From Blattamonas nauphoetae (Eukaryota > Preaxostyla > Oxymonadida), in assembly GCA_033064195.1 (NCBI GenBank), contig JARBJD010000061.1, positions 124,001 to 188,000 on the forward strand: a stretch of DNA of 64,000 nt, given 5' to 3'. The translations under genes were made by a program, and so were the position numbers. Positions 1-11,983 of this stretch are shown piece by piece (position 1 is the stretch's first letter; each line of letters opens with the position of its first letter). A model generated the notes under the pieces. That model had not been told where the DNA came from. It saw only the letters and a list, made by a program, of their open reading frames with translations, and ran no database searches.

Positions 1-240
1 TGGTGTAATGTGATAAAGAAAGTTGACTGCTTTCTTCTGCTGTGCCTCATCAAACGGATAATCGTCTCGTGTCATCGCAACAAGTGAGTGAAAGATGACT
101 GGAGCATCTTCAATTGATTCGAACAGTTCTTCCTTCCAATTTAAAAATGGTGCGTATTCTGACCAAAATTAAGTTTCAACAGATTGGAAGAGACGCATAC
201 CTGTCTGATCTTCGGTCTTTTTACCAGGGTTTTTCTCCAT
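1..240 (-). CDS. ARM-A family armadillo-like protein, N-terminal part (runs off the window)
   Basis: Two exons are visible on the minus strand. The first (201-240) starts MEKNPGKKTEDQT. A 42-nt intron (159-200, gtatgc to ggtcag) follows, and the second exon continues to the window edge. The joined protein reads EYAPFLNWKEELFESIEDA, followed by a segment ending KAVNFLYHITP. This matches the N-terminal pattern of the complete ARM-A genes in this window (FLNW, then acidic residues, FxSLVA, KAVxFL). The frame stays open across the splice, which supports the intron. It is the only ARM-A copy here with an intron near the start codon. Function is unknown; the family is predicted from its helical leucine-rich pattern to be an armadillo/HEAT-like solenoid, usually a protein-interaction scaffold. 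Confidence 0.75.
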
Positions 241-641
241 TGATTTCGGGTTTCGGGTAACAATTTTTACGGTTTGATCTTTGAACCCAATCATAGCACA
301 CACATTTAGGAATATAAAACGGTTTAGTTGTTGATTTAATCACATTTGTCTCCTGGGTTCTTTATAAAAGAGAATTTCACCAGATAAGGTGAAAAGAAAT
401 AAATCGCAGTTTTCCGGAACCAATCAACCGAGAAATGTCTGGGAGATTCGTAATATCTCAGCCACGTCATTCCGACTTTCTGTTGTCGACATTTTCCAAG
501 CTTTCATTTCAAACGGTAGGAACCAACGAACCTGAAGTGCTTCCCACAAAATGGAAGGTCTGTGATTTCTGCGAAAAGTCTCACAATCTCGTTCTTCATC
601 ATTAGGTTTAACAACTTCGTCCGAGTTATCGGAGTGTTTTC
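241..641. other. Intergenic spacer
   Basis: AT-rich sequence between two minus-strand genes. It serves as the upstream region of the ARM-A gene at the left edge and the downstream region of the next gene. The start-proximal CTGACCCATAA motif found before other ARM-A genes is not present here. I see no gene or repeat. Confidence 0.5.
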
Positions 642-3600
642 TCAATCAAACAGAGATATCGGCTCGAAAATCTCGTCTAGTGAATCCTCATCCTCCTCCA
701 CAGCAGGAAGAAGTGTGTTCCACCCGAACTGGTTCCCGAATGACCTGTCGAGCAGACCTCCAACAGCATCCACCGCATCCTCCACACCTTCCTCGAAAAG
801 ACACACACGCAGCTGGACGGCTGTCTGCGCGATGGAATGATGGAAGGGTGGGTGGAAGAGGATGGAGTGGAGCATCAACTTCCACAGAAGGGGAATGTCT
901 TTGTCGCCCCTCTTGACACGAGACGAGAAAGGAAACTCAACCATCCCATTCAACATCCACATCGCAGCAAACTGAAGATTCTCGGAGAACGACAGACCCG
1001 TCTCGGATGGACTCGAGTCTTCCTCATTTGTGGGAGGGAGTGCATCTCGCCTGTTCCCGTCAGTCGGTGCCCAAACGATGAGACGGGTGTCGTGGTAGGA
1101 AACAGGGCGGATTTCACGGAAGGGGATTGCATTGTGGAGAAGACGAGGCAGACGGATCGCACACTCCAACGCCATCTTCACTTGAAGTGTGTGATTCACT
1201 GATTTGAACAGTCGCCTTTTGACGCATTTCAGTCCTTGCTGATGATGGTTCGTGTGATATCTGCCAAATCGGAGGATCGACGCGACACGTGCGAGCTTTC
1301 TGTTCAGAATGTCGTCAAACACAGATTGTTCGGTCGGGAAAGAAGACGACGTTGCGATGAAGCGGAAGGGAGTCGGCGGTTGGAAAGAAGAAATAATTGT
1401 CCGATTTCGATTGTATATTCTAATCCAAATCGAGTCTTCTTGTATTATAAAGAACTGCTGTGATTGTGTGACGATAGGAATGAGAGAGAGAATCAGAGGA
1501 GAGAAGTCAATGTCGAACAGTCGTTGGAAGTGGACGAAAAACGAACCAAGAACATGCAGCATGTTGATGAAATTGTCATCCCTCCCGACTGTCTGATGAG
1601 GCTGTCCTCGCATCTGCAGCGCTTTCTCCACTGTCTCAACGAACTCCATCACGATCTGTTCCGACATCTCCACGAATGTTGTCTTTCCTTCCTTCGGATA
1701 TTCAAACCACTCCTTCGACTTGACAAGGAGCAGAAGGAGTAGTCTCCATGCCTCGGTCACGACTTGTGGTCTGTCCATCCGCTTGCCAAATCGAAGGATG
1801 GTGGAGGAGTGTTGGAGAAGCATGGAGAACAAAACACCGGAGCCTGGTGCAGTTTGAGTAATGGTTCTGGTGGAGGCACGAAGGATGAAGAAAGCTTCGT
1901 CATCTGTTGCATCGGAGAGGACAGAGAGAAGAGGCACAAGTGGACTGGACAATCGACGCAGGTTATGATCATTCGACGCCACAATCACCCAAATCTGCGC
2001 TGCAATCTCTCTCCTTCCCTCCACGTCACTCTCCAACCGACTCACCAGGTCTTCCAAAATCGGTCTGGACAGCTCAGCCGCCTCTTCACCTTCGGGTCCC
2101 CATTGTGAATGCTGTGTTCCTGCCATCATTTGCCACAAACTGTACTCCACACTCCGCACGAGCTTCGTTGGGAGTGATGGGCCGAGACGGGCGAAGAAGA
2201 GAGCAACTTTTCGGACGAGGTTGGGAGTGATCACGGGGGGCTCCAGTAAGATGAATTGGGAGAAATGTCGAAGGAGGGAGACGAGGAAGCATTGCGAGTC
2301 GAGGTCGGCGTGGGGAAGGAGGAGGAACACGAGAGACACGGCCGATTCCACATTCATCCGCAAAGATGTGGTGGACACATGGCCAATCATCCCTTTCTTG
2401 AATGTTGCTTGGAACCACCAAGTCAGTTTCAGACTGATCCTGAACAGGTGCGACTCGCTCATAGGGTTATACTTCGGTTCAGACGCACTGTTGTCAGTCG
2501 GATCACAATCGAGGTGAGTTGTGTCTGTCGATGCAGTCGGTTTGTTTTTGGATGGGAGACGATCAGAGGATGCCGAGAAAAGAGCAGAGATCAACAAGCA
2601 TGCCACTCGACTGAGGAAGACTGTTGGAATTGAGATGGGCTTGTCGAATGGTTTGTTTTTTACAGTTCGAGGATACTCCACACCGTCTGTTGCTTGTTCT
2701 GAGTCTACATCACTCACTTCGTCCGTGTCTGCCTCGCTCGTGTCCTCGTCTTGTTCCTCCTCTGTCTCTCCTCCTCCCAGCAACATCCACACTCCTTCTG
2801 CGAACGACAGAGTGTCTTCTTTCGTACTTCCCGAGCCCAGCCACTCCATCTCCAAATCTCCACGTCGAACCTCTCGCTCCAACAGAAGTCTCTCCAACTC
2901 GCCTTCCGACATCTCAAACATGCGGGCCAGGAGGTGTCGAGCTGGTTTGTGGAATGCCTCGTCCGACACGATGCTCAGCAGAGACAGAAACAGCACATCA
3001 AAGGCGAGGTCCGTTCTGGCTGAGGAATCCTCGTCCAAGATATCTGTGAGATCTGGAGGAGTGGAGAGATATCGGGACAGATCGTCGATGGAGAAGCGTG
3101 AACTCATCTCGTCGATGGCAGAGATGAGAAAGGGAGTCGGTCGAGTGAGGACGAATTTAGAGTGTTCGGAAGGGGTATGTGAAATTTGGTAATTGTCGAC
3201 AAGAAACTCCATCAAAAACAACTTCAAATTGTGCTCTTGCTGTGTTCTCCGCATTAGCCCCAATCCAACTGGACTTGAAGTGAATCGAAAAATGAATTTG
3301 TAAAACTCAACGAAATGATGAGAAGATGCAAGAACACACCTTAGGTGTCCGTTTATATGAAAGAAAACCATGTTTCCAGGCAAAGACGATTTGAGAAAGG
3401 ATATTGACCAACATATTCTCACATTGTTCGGATAGTGTGGATTGGACTGCGAGAATGAAGGTGAGAACGAACACAGACCAATAATCAAAAGACTGTCCAT
3501 GACACACTTCTGGAGATGCTGAAACAATCAACGATGAACGAGGCACACAGCACGGTTGGGAATGAAATATGGTCGGAACGGCTCAGAGAAGCCATCTTCG

Positions 3601-3858
3601 AACCATCCAACATTCTCGTCAGACACAATTGGTTCCGATCCTGAAATGTGAAAAGATTGTTCAGCCAAGGATGAAATGAACGTACCTCGGAGATGATCGA
3701 GAAGACATTGAATGGAATCGTCTTTGAAGAGAGCGAAGGTGTTTCTGAGAAGTTCCTGTTCCTTGGCCTGATGAAATGAGAAAAAAACAAATCACACAAA
3801 CAGTTGGACTATTAAGAGTGATCGATTGGTTCCACAAGTCTCCCTGACGAACAAACAT
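642..3858 (-). CDS. Large helical-repeat (armadillo/HEAT-like) protein, five exons
   Basis: An ATG at 3858 begins MFVRQGDLWNQS. Introns are inferred at 3768-3801, 3641-3685, 3519-3553 and 3274-3337 from GT...AG borders and frame continuity; removing them gives exactly 1013 codons (1012 aa plus stop). The protein is leucine-rich with repeated amphipathic helices and no transmembrane or catalytic motif. A long acidic stretch (about residues 310-335, rich in E and D) lies in the N-terminal third. Near the C terminus the motif LFEEGVEDAVD resembles the terminal motif of the ARM-A and ARM-B families in this window. A cytosolic scaffold role is plausible but not shown. The fourth intron could use either of two adjacent GT donors; the one chosen keeps the frame. 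It is divergently arranged with the plus-strand ARM-B gene, with about 950 bp between them. Confidence 0.75.
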
Positions 3859-4806
3859 GGTAGAATCCTGAAGTGATGAGATCGAACCATGATTTTTCGT
3901 TCATTCAAGTCTCTGACTCGTTCTTTCTTAAATGGCAGTCATCACTTCCTTTCGTCGTCACTACCAATATCCTGCAGTCCATCCTGCCCTCACAATCCGG
4001 AACTACTTCACCAATCACCGATTCAACGTACACACTCATAATTCTTCACTTTGAGAAAACCATTACAATAACTGTCCTGCATCTCATTTATCTGTTGATT
4101 TCTACAGGTTTTTCACTCTTTATCAAATATATTCTGCAGTCCAAATGAACGAGCTGACACAATCATCTTCAAAGCCGTCCCTCTTCTCACTGCCATGATA
4201 TCAGACACAACAACCATTTCTGTATCTGTTTATCACGTTGAATTCATCAATGTCTCGATTTATTGGTCACTCTAACACCAGCCTCGGACATCAACAGACA
4301 TCTCTGCTTCATCCCTCATGTTAATCGGAATGGATGACTAATTTGTTTCTTTTCCTTGTTGCATTTCCACAGTGTCATCATGTGACTTTGGTGCATGTCC
4401 GACTTTTATCAGTCGGTCCAGACACACTCTCACCATCTCATCTCATTTACGCTCTGTATGTTCGACTAACTCTCATCATTCCGATCATAACTTCGCCAGA
4501 TTGCTGCTGGAGTTCCACCCAACCTTTCGCAAGTGAAGAACACCGAAAGACCGACCTCAACAGCCGAAACCATTGATCGATGGCTTGACTGCACACTCCG
4601 CACGGAAAAATCAGAATTGAATCCAATTTTTGAAAACTTGAATGTTGTTTCATGGGTCGATCCACTCTCCATTTTTTTGTCTTGTTCTGGCATCACTCAC
4701 GATTGTTTTCACCACATTCACTCATATTTTGACACTATTCAGTAATTTGTCTTGTTCAAACGGTCATGAAAGAGCACCCATTATACATTTTTCAGACTAA
4801 TTCTCA
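3859..4806. other. Divergent intergenic region
   Basis: T- and C-rich sequence between two divergent genes, so it probably holds both promoters. The open frames in it are short, with poor residue composition and no resemblance to neighbours. No repeat or TIR element was seen. Confidence 0.5.
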
Positions 4807-6886
4807 ATGACTCACTCAACAAACGGATCAGGTGACTCCTCGATGACTTCAGCGCTGTCTTTTGTGAATGGGGATCGTTCTCAGTCCAACGTATTGTCAC
4901 TTCTCGAAGTCCTACACTGTAAAAACGAACATCGTATTATTGACACACTTCGAGAGTTGCAGAACGTGGTGTCAGGTGTGTATTCTTGTTTTATTTATCT
5001 GTTTCTTGATATCTGTTTCTGGCTGTTTCAGAAAGTGGATCGGATGACGGTTTTGATGATTGGTGTCCATGTCTGTCTCCACTGTGTCGAGAACGTTCGT
5101 CTGGACTTCTGGTCTCTCCTTCTATCTTTAATTCATTTTCGCTTTTCAGACTGAACTCCTGGCATTGTTTGAAATTCTTTGTTTGTGGTTTTCTTGGTTG
5201 TGTTGATGGATGTCTTTCTTGCTTTCTTTCAGATTCGAAATCGCCATCGTTCGTTCGCTCATCGATTTCATCCTACATCCCTTTTTTCATCATGACGCAA
5301 TTCGAAGATTGGTCGACATGTCCTGCATTGGAATCAGTGTGTCGATTTCTTTCATCTTGCTCATTTGTTTTCAGTGTTGTTCTTGCATGGAATCACTCTT
5401 TGTCGAACCTGAAATTTCGCATTCGCTTTTCCTTCGTGATACGGACGTCATTCAATTCACATTCGATAAAATCGGAAAGTCATCGCCTCCACCTGCTGTG
5501 ATCACCACCATGGTCCGTCTTTCACTCTTTCCCCATGTCAGAATCGCGTATTCATCTCTCGGGGCTCTTTCCAGTATCGTCAGACGAGATCCACCTGCTC
5601 TTACACTTCTCCCCTCACCCATCTTCCCATCATCTTCCCCACTCCAACATTATTCTGGTTTGTCATTCCTGGCTGCTCTGACAAAGAAACTCCGAATCGT
5701 TTTCTCCGAATTCCAAAGAAATCTCCCAACTATTCCTTCACAACTCCCAAAATACACACAGTTGATGAAACTTGATCCCAATTTCATGGACAATTCCCTT
5801 GACATATGTTCAAACTCATTTCACATCACCACTCTTCTTTTGCATGCATCCCCGCCACTCGAAGTGTGTTCTTCCTCTTTCCATCATTTTTCAAAATGTC
5901 AGGTTGATTCTGAGAACATCCGAGAATTGATTCTCTTTGTGAAAGAAACTCTCACAGTAATGCTCACGAACATTTCAACCATCGACAATCTCATCGCTTC
6001 TCTTCGCTCCGACTCTTCTCCAACCACTTCATTGGTTTCTGGTGATGACAAACGAATGGCGGATTCTCTGACTATAATGCGGGATCAGTGTGAAGAGGTT
6101 TTGAGCAGTGGATGGGTTTTCTTCGTCAGAGTGACTTTCCAAATCACCGACGATTCATCCTTCCCTGAATTTGTTGTCCACCTTCTCAAGCTCTCCGATA
6201 AAGGCATCAGGGAAAATACCATAAAATCAGTCGCTAGCATCGTTCTCACGTTTCCATGGATGAAGGAAAAGGTCATGGCAGCGAATCTGGTTGGGAGGAT
6301 GTTTGAGATCGTCGATTTTGTTTCTCTTCCTCTCTCGGAGTCCTACACTCATTTCGCACTCACCACATTCCTCGTCACCATGTTAACGCCGATTGGAGAT
6401 GATTTGGAAGCCGTTCTTGAACAATCTCCTCTTGTTCGTGTGTCTGTGTTCGAACCAGCCAAACACTTCATCACATTCATGTTCAACAATTCGGACAAAC
6501 TCTTTCTGGTTGAAAAAGACAAATCGCTCCTCGACATTCAACTGGCCGTCGTTCACTCTGTCCTGAAATACATGGAACTTCGATCTGATGAACATGACAC
6601 TGACATTGTGTCAGGACTCTTGAAATGGGAAACACGAGCGGTGGTCGAGATGGAGAACGAGAAACATTTTGAGCTTGTATTTAAGGGCATGTTGAACACA
6701 ACGTTGGAATGGAGACAGACCAATCCTGAGCGGCAGAAGAGACGAGAAGTGCTCTCACGAGAAGAAGGATGGGACGATACCTTGGAACTGCGAGTGGTGG
6801 GGATCGACGTGAACACCAGCGAGGATCTGGTTGATCTCGCAGTGGGCTTCAGGATCGTACAGACATTCAATTCGGTTGAACTCTGA
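4807..6886 (+). CDS. ARM-B family helical-repeat protein with five short introns
   Basis: Starts MTHSTNGSGDSS and encodes about 620 aa after removal of introns at 4976-5031, 5112-5149, 5185-5232, 5339-5374 and 5864-5902. The coding length is then an exact multiple of three. The last two introns are 36 and 39 nt and contain no stop, so the reading frame stays open even if they are retained. The same intron positions recur in the paralogue at 42749-44965, which is strong support for them. The C-terminal region is the most conserved part of the family: DEHDTDIVSGL, then VEMENEKHFELVF, then REEGWDDTLELRVVGID. The rest is leucine-rich helical repeat without recognisable catalytic residues. Function is unknown; a scaffold is the likeliest role. 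Confidence 0.82.
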
Positions 6887-7804
6887 TCGGAGTTTGTCGT
6901 CTCTTGAACTCTCTTCATTCAATCTTTCACTTTTATGTGCTCCAATTCATCTCATCTCTGCCAATCACGTTTGGATACTGGCCACTCCACTGCGATCTCT
7001 CCCAAAGCCTTCTCCTCGTTTTTTCTTTGAAATCACAAATATTGTCAAAAGAGGTGAGGTAAAATGTTTTAGAGTGTGGTCCATTGTCAGGTAGTGAGAT
7101 ATTTTTCAGTGATTAGTCCCGAAAGAGCAAGATATTGTGATGTCAAGTTGCCTTGTCACTTTCCTCCAAAGCGAAGCAGCCAAAAGATCATTAAATTACA
7201 CAAATGAGAAATAATTAATCGAGTATGATATGATGATGTGATGAAAGAAACAGAAAAGTTACAGAATGTTGTAGAAAAGACCCGCATGACACTCCAGACG
7301 CAAATAAGGCAGAAGCGAGCATGGGAGTGGATGGAGTGATGTGAGGCATGAAAAATAAGACAGAGGAAGAGGAAAGATGACAGACAAGAAAGATGAGAGT
7401 GGCCTGTGTTGAGGGAGGAAATGCTGGAGTGCTTTCCACAAAATCAACAGCGATGGGTTCGGCCAACAAGAGAGAAAGAAAAAAGAGGGTGTGTGAATGA
7501 CAAGAGAGTGAGATGAATGGAACACGAGAAGAAAGAGGGAGAAAGGAGAATGTGAGGTGCCCTCCATTCAAATCCAACCAAAGCCAAACGACATGAACCA
7601 GAAAAATAGTTGATTGTGAGGTGAGACGAGCCAGTTCTCGTCGAACTCCACTCCTTCCCCCTTCTCTTCAGCTGCTCGTCCAAATCAAAACAATATAGTG
7701 ACCAAATCGTTGAGAGTGGTGAAATGACTGTGGTAGCATTGTGAATGACGATGTGGATTTATATGTCGAGAGAAAGCGTCGATGTGAGGTGAGAATTGCA
7801 TTGC
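6887..7804. other. Intergenic region
   Basis: A convergent spacer between the ARM-B gene and the minus-strand receptor-like gene. It contains purine-rich runs around 7260-7560 that read as low-complexity S/L-rich frames on the minus strand. I regard these as spurious. No gene, tRNA or repeat element was recognised. Confidence 0.5.
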
Positions 7805-10800
7805 TTACTCCTTCATCTCGTTTCGAGATCCACCAACAGTTTCATCCGGATGAGATATGAGGAACTCCCCAACTTCTGTCAGTGTTGGTCGCTGCTCAGG
7901 ATCCACGGACACGCAGCGACGGATCAGCGACACGAACTCTTCGTTCTTCAAGGTGTCCATTTTCGGCCCAGTCCCCGTTCCCGATTGGCGTTGAGCATTC
8001 ACTGCATCCAGTTCGCCAAATGGCACGTGTCCTGTCTCTATTTCCCACAAGACGAGGCCAAGACTAAAAACTGCTGCTTTGTGTCCATCAACCTGTCCTC
8101 CCTTCGATCCAACAACTTCAGGTGCTCGCCATCGAAGGCCATCGATTCCAGACTTGTCCGACGGTGCTTCTTGTGAGATCTCAACAGTTCGATTCTGGCT
8201 TCCTTCCATATCTTTGTTTGATTGTGGTTTTTGTGATTGTGTCTGAGCTGCTTCTTGTTCAGCTTCCGATGCGTTCATTTGAAGCTTCAGCTGAACATTC
8301 CCAGCTGAGTCAACCAAAACCCAGTGAGACGACAGATGAGTCAGAACATCACTCCATCCTCGAGTCGCCACAACCTGCTTCAGACCATTCACAATCTGAA
8401 CTCCAATCGCTCGCCTCCCAATCTCTCTGTGTTCCTTGTGCAACACCGTGTACAGTGTGTCGTTCATTGGAGCTTCCAAGATTTCAAACGCTCCGTTGCA
8501 CATCATCACCTCCTCCCACTCCGCATCTGTTTGGGACTTGACTCCCTCCCGCGAGCGATCAAAAGTTGGGAGATCATCGCTGGAGTCGAACGCTGAGTGG
8601 CTCATTCCGTCGGTGTGGATGACGTTGTGTGTGCATCCCCCGTCGACGACTTCCATCTTGTCTTCAATTTGGACTTGGTCCTGAGCCTCCATCTCCAGAG
8701 ACGGCTGAGTGTTCTTCTTCTTCCTTCGATAGACCAGCACAAACACGACGATGAGGATGATGAGAGCTAAGAGCAGGCACGCAACCAGCGGAATCAGCCA
8801 GCTCAGCAGTGCCTTCATTTCTGGCGACATCGTCTTCTTTGTATCAAATGACGACTTGGGAATGTGGAAGGTGACTGTCTTGTTCATCCAGACTGTTGTC
8901 GCTGTGTCACTTCCTTCGGTTGGCACGATCGACTTGATTGTGTATGTTGTGTCGTGCGTCAGAACTCGATCGTCACCCACAACAAGGAAGTTCTGGCTCT
9001 TCCCTTCGATAGATGATCCATCAATAATCACAGTGATTCTCTCGTCCTTGCCTCGCTCCTCCACAACAACGTCATACGACCCGCTCACTTCTCGATCGAA
9101 GATCAGGATGAGAAAAGCGAAAGGCTGGGCTTCATCCGTCAGGTGGGCGGTGGAGAGGACGAGGGTGGGCGGCTGAGAGGGAGTGGTGAAGGAGAGGAAG
9201 TCGGGTGTTTTTGCGAGGTTGAATGCCCACGCTTCGGCGGTGATTGGGATGTCATTTGTCATCATTAAAGAGGAGGATGCAGCAACAACTCCCACAATCT
9301 TCGTGACGGTGTATGTCGTCGAAAAGTTAAGATTGAGATTCGACGATGGATGCAGTGAGCCGACCCCATCAATGAATTGCAGTTTTCCTGATATTTCACA
9401 CTCTCCCTCTGTTTCCTTCACTGTGACGTCATAAACCTGCGTTTTCAGCGGAATCTTCCCCTCCACACGCAGATCAATCCTCCACAAATCCACATCCAGC
9501 GACATTTCCACTGCGTGCGTCAAGTACGGCCCCATTTCAGAAAAGGCATCCAAAAACCCTCTGACGTAGTAATCGCTGTTCCTTCCAGGGCCAAAGGATG
9601 ACACATACCTTCCCACGCTGTTCGGCGTGGTGGTTGTCCAACAATCATTGATAGTCACGTCTGTGACATTATGGTTGTACGAATCTTCGATCAGAATGTC
9701 TGCAAACTGAACAGGGTTTCCATACCATTCTTCGTCGTCGTAGAAGGGTGGATTGTCACTCACAGTGTTCCCAACGAAGAGAATGTCTGTGAGAGTGAAT
9801 TGGCAATTGCATTCTGATTTTGGATTAATGTGGACGGCTCCGCTCATTTCTGACGAACAATTCTGGACGAGACAGTCGGAGATCATTAAAATGGTTACAA
9901 ATCCAGTTGTTGCTCCGCCTGGTGCAGTCGAAGCACAATCGATGAATCGACACTCTGCCACGGTGATTGTGAGCTCGTAAGCGTTGATTGAGAGACCACC
10001 GCCTGCCACAAAAAAGAACTCTGAATTGTTCACTTCGCAGCGGAGGAACTCACTGTCGGTGACAGAAACAGGATAATCTCCCGCGTACACATACATCCCT
10101 CCCGCATCGAGTTCTGCCGAGCAATCCACGAACTTGAGATGCGAGCTATTCGCATCCCGCAGAGAAAGACCGCCAGCGCTGTAATTGCTTGTGCATCCTT
10201 CGAAGTACAGGTTGGTCACAGTCGCGTCTTGCTTTCGAAGGGGATAGACATCCATCCCACCACCTTCATCGTCGTAATCGTCAGTGATGTAGCATCCCAC
10301 ACAGCGGCATCCAGTCACAGTGACGATTCCTTGTGACGACAGACACAATCCTCCTCCTTCTGAGCGAGTCCAACAGGTCGTGAAGTTGCACGACTCGACT
10401 CTCACGTGTTTTGAACTGGGGTTGCTGTATGAGTAGATCAGCACAGCTCCTCCTTCATACTCTTCAGGACTGGCAATGCCTGTGAAGGAGCAGGAGAGGA
10501 TGGAGATGGTGCCAGGGAAGACACGGAATGTGAGAGGACGAGCTGATGGGGCTGAGGGGTCTCCTGTGAACGTGCAGCGAGAGTAGGAGACGCTGTCGAG
10601 TTCAGTGCCGCTGGAGACGTTGAAGGAAAGCACCGTCCCGTCGTGGAATGATTCTTGATCGAAATCACCAGCTGGGGTGATGGAAGGTGCTTCGTTGGGG
10701 TTGGAGTTTGGGGAGGAGAGGAGGGAGGAGAAGGAGGAATTCGAGCACAAAACTGAGCCTCCATTGTTCATATCCCGAATCGTCGATCCTGATAAATGTG

Positions 10801-11554
10801 AACTTGTCAGCGATACAACACATCCCAACATCTTTTGTGACAAATGTGGAAGGTGTGGCAGGCGAGAAGAGCCAATCGAACTCATGTTCACAAACGAGCA
10901 ACCAATCAGTGAAGACGAGATCATTCCCATTTCTTCATTTCTCTTTTGAGCTGTTGGTGTCAGTGAGAGGCCAATCCCATCCTTTCCTAAAATTCTCGAA
11001 GAGTCAAACGAGCATCCAACAATCGAGACTGATATCGACCCTCCAAAGTCTGGAAACGCTGATGTTTCAACAACACCACGCATCTCCCTGATATCATTCC
11101 AGATCGAGCATTTGTCCATCACAACTGATGCTGGCATCATTGATGAGTGAGAGTTTGTCGACGAGATGAGAATCGGGCTCGTACTTGGCGACACGGCAAT
11201 AATACTATCCGCGATAGTCAGCAGGCTACCACACACAACTGCCAGTCTTGCTGCTTCATTGTTGAATGTCGAATGTCCGAGCATTCCTGATTTGTCCACC
11301 AGTGAGAACTCAATTGACTTGATGGATAACGACGAGTTCCACAATGAGAACAAACAATTCTCAAAGGTCCCGACTTTCGAATTCCTCAGATTCTCATCAT
11401 TCTCTGATCCAAATGACGATACTACGTTTGTTCCGAGTTCAATCCTTGTTCTTGATGATTGTAGCCCAGAGAGTTCAATTGATTCATCAGAGATATCAAT
11501 CTTGCTTCCAATGTAGGGTCCTTCCATCAATAGTGATAGTGGTATTTTTTTCAT
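7805..11554 (-). CDS. Beta-helix receptor-like protein with one TM segment and a C-terminal TKL-type pseudokinase
   Basis: At least 1249 aa. Residues about 1-740 form a right-handed beta-helix (pectin-lyase-like) ectodomain: short strands with repeated SxFxxC, GGAxxI/GGGL turns and many N-x-S/T sites. Residues about 750-900 look like Ig-like or fibronectin-like beta domains. A transmembrane helix lies at about 916-942, followed by a basic RRKKK stop-transfer signal. The cytoplasmic part (about 1020-1249) is a degenerate kinase fold. It keeps WRAPE (activation-loop end), FSLGLVLWEIETG (subdomain IX) and a final RRCVSVDPEQRPTL helix. The glycine loop, catalytic lysine, HRD and DFG are absent (SSHWVLVD stands where HRD is expected). 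The protein is therefore probably a membrane pseudokinase. The ATG at 11554 is only the first in this frame. An AG just upstream (tgatacag) suggests a spliced 5' exon, probably the signal-peptide exon at 11940-12057. Confidence 0.85.
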   Translation of the reverse strand: MKKIPLSLLMEGPYIGSKIDISDESIELSGLQSSRTRIELGTNVVSSFGSENDENLRNSKVGTFENCLFSLWNSSLSIKSIEFSLVDKSGMLGHSTFNNEAARLAVVCGSLLTIADSIIAVSPSTSPILISSTNSHSSMMPASVVMDKCSIWNDIREMRGVVETSAFPDFGGSISVSIVGCSFDSSRILGKDGIGLSLTPTAQKRNEEMGMISSSLIGCSFVNMSSIGSSRLPHLPHLSQKMLGCVVSLTSSHLSGSTIRDMNNGGSVLCSNSSFSSLLSSPNSNPNEAPSITPAGDFDQESFHDGTVLSFNVSSGTELDSVSYSRCTFTGDPSAPSARPLTFRVFPGTISILSCSFTGIASPEEYEGGAVLIYSYSNPSSKHVRVESCNFTTCWTRSEGGGLCLSSQGIVTVTGCRCVGCYITDDYDDEGGGMDVYPLRKQDATVTNLYFEGCTSNYSAGGLSLRDANSSHLKFVDCSAELDAGGMYVYAGDYPVSVTDSEFLRCEVNNSEFFFVAGGGLSINAYELTITVAECRFIDCASTAPGGATTGFVTILMISDCLVQNCSSEMSGAVHINPKSECNCQFTLTDILFVGNTVSDNPPFYDDEEWYGNPVQFADILIEDSYNHNVTDVTINDCWTTTTPNSVGRYVSSFGPGRNSDYYVRGFLDAFSEMGPYLTHAVEMSLDVDLWRIDLRVEGKIPLKTQVYDVTVKETEGECEISGKLQFIDGVGSLHPSSNLNLNFSTTYTVTKIVGVVAASSSLMMTNDIPITAEAWAFNLAKTPDFLSFTTPSQPPTLVLSTAHLTDEAQPFAFLILIFDREVSGSYDVVVEERGKDERITVIIDGSSIEGKSQNFLVVGDDRVLTHDTTYTIKSIVPTEGSDTATTVWMNKTVTFHIPKSSFDTKKTMSPEMKALLSWLIPLVACLLLALIILIVVFVLVYRRKKKNTQPSLEMEAQDQVQIEDKMEVVDGGCTHNVIHTDGMSHSAFDSSDDLPTFDRSREGVKSQTDAEWEEVMMCNGAFEILEAPMNDTLYTVLHKEHREIGRRAIGVQIVNGLKQVVATRGWSDVLTHLSSHWVLVDSAGNVQLKLQMNASEAEQEAAQTQSQKPQSNKDMEGSQNRTVEISQEAPSDKSGIDGLRWRAPEVVGSKGGQVDGHKAAVFSLGLVLWEIETGHVPFGELDAVNAQRQSGTGTGPKMDTLKNEEFVSLIRRCVSVDPEQRPTLTEVGEFLISHPDETVGGSRNEMKE

Positions 11555-11599
11555 TCTGTATCAATTCTTTTGTTTCAGTTTTGAGAAACAACGAAAGAC

Positions 11600-11983
11600 T
11601 ACTGTCACTCCGACTTCCGGTTCTTGGGTCTTGTAACAAGGAATAAAGGGTGCGATCAGACAATACATTTATTTAACTCCATTTCAGTTTTTCTCCACTT
11701 CACAAAACTGCAGTTCAGAACTTCTCAAATTGAATCAATGATTTAGTGATCGGTGTTCAGCTATAGTTGGTGAGAACTGTGGCTTGCGAACCCATAATTC
11801 ACTCCGATCATCACCAAATTCAGACCTCACAACAGCTTTCACTTCAAATACTGTCCCTTGTTTCTCCTATCTCATTTTCGTAACTTGTTTCCCTTCATCA
11901 TTAACCTAAATTCGCAAAACACCGACGATCTAACCTTACCTCAATTTGGCAAGACCCAAGAACCGGAAGCCGGAGTGACAGTA
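11600..11983. repeat. Inverted repeat, 34-nt arms, about 316 nt apart
   Basis: The left arm at 11600-11633 begins TACTGTCACTCCGACTTCCG. The right arm at 11950-11983 is its reverse complement with one mismatch. The right arm coincides with the end of the candidate signal-peptide exon, while the left arm is an inverted copy near the next exon. No clear target duplication flanks the outer ends. It could be a small foldback element or a local inverted duplication within the first intron of the receptor-like gene. Confidence 0.65.

Noticed and set aside
3873-4148. 91-aa open frame in the divergent spacer
   Set aside because: Low-complexity S/T/L/I composition, no paralogue, and a T-rich origin; it looks like chance in a promoter region.
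7215-7683. Three overlapping minus-strand frames rich in S, F and L
   Set aside because: They come from purine-rich repeats and have no conserved pattern; all three frames of the same strand are equally open.
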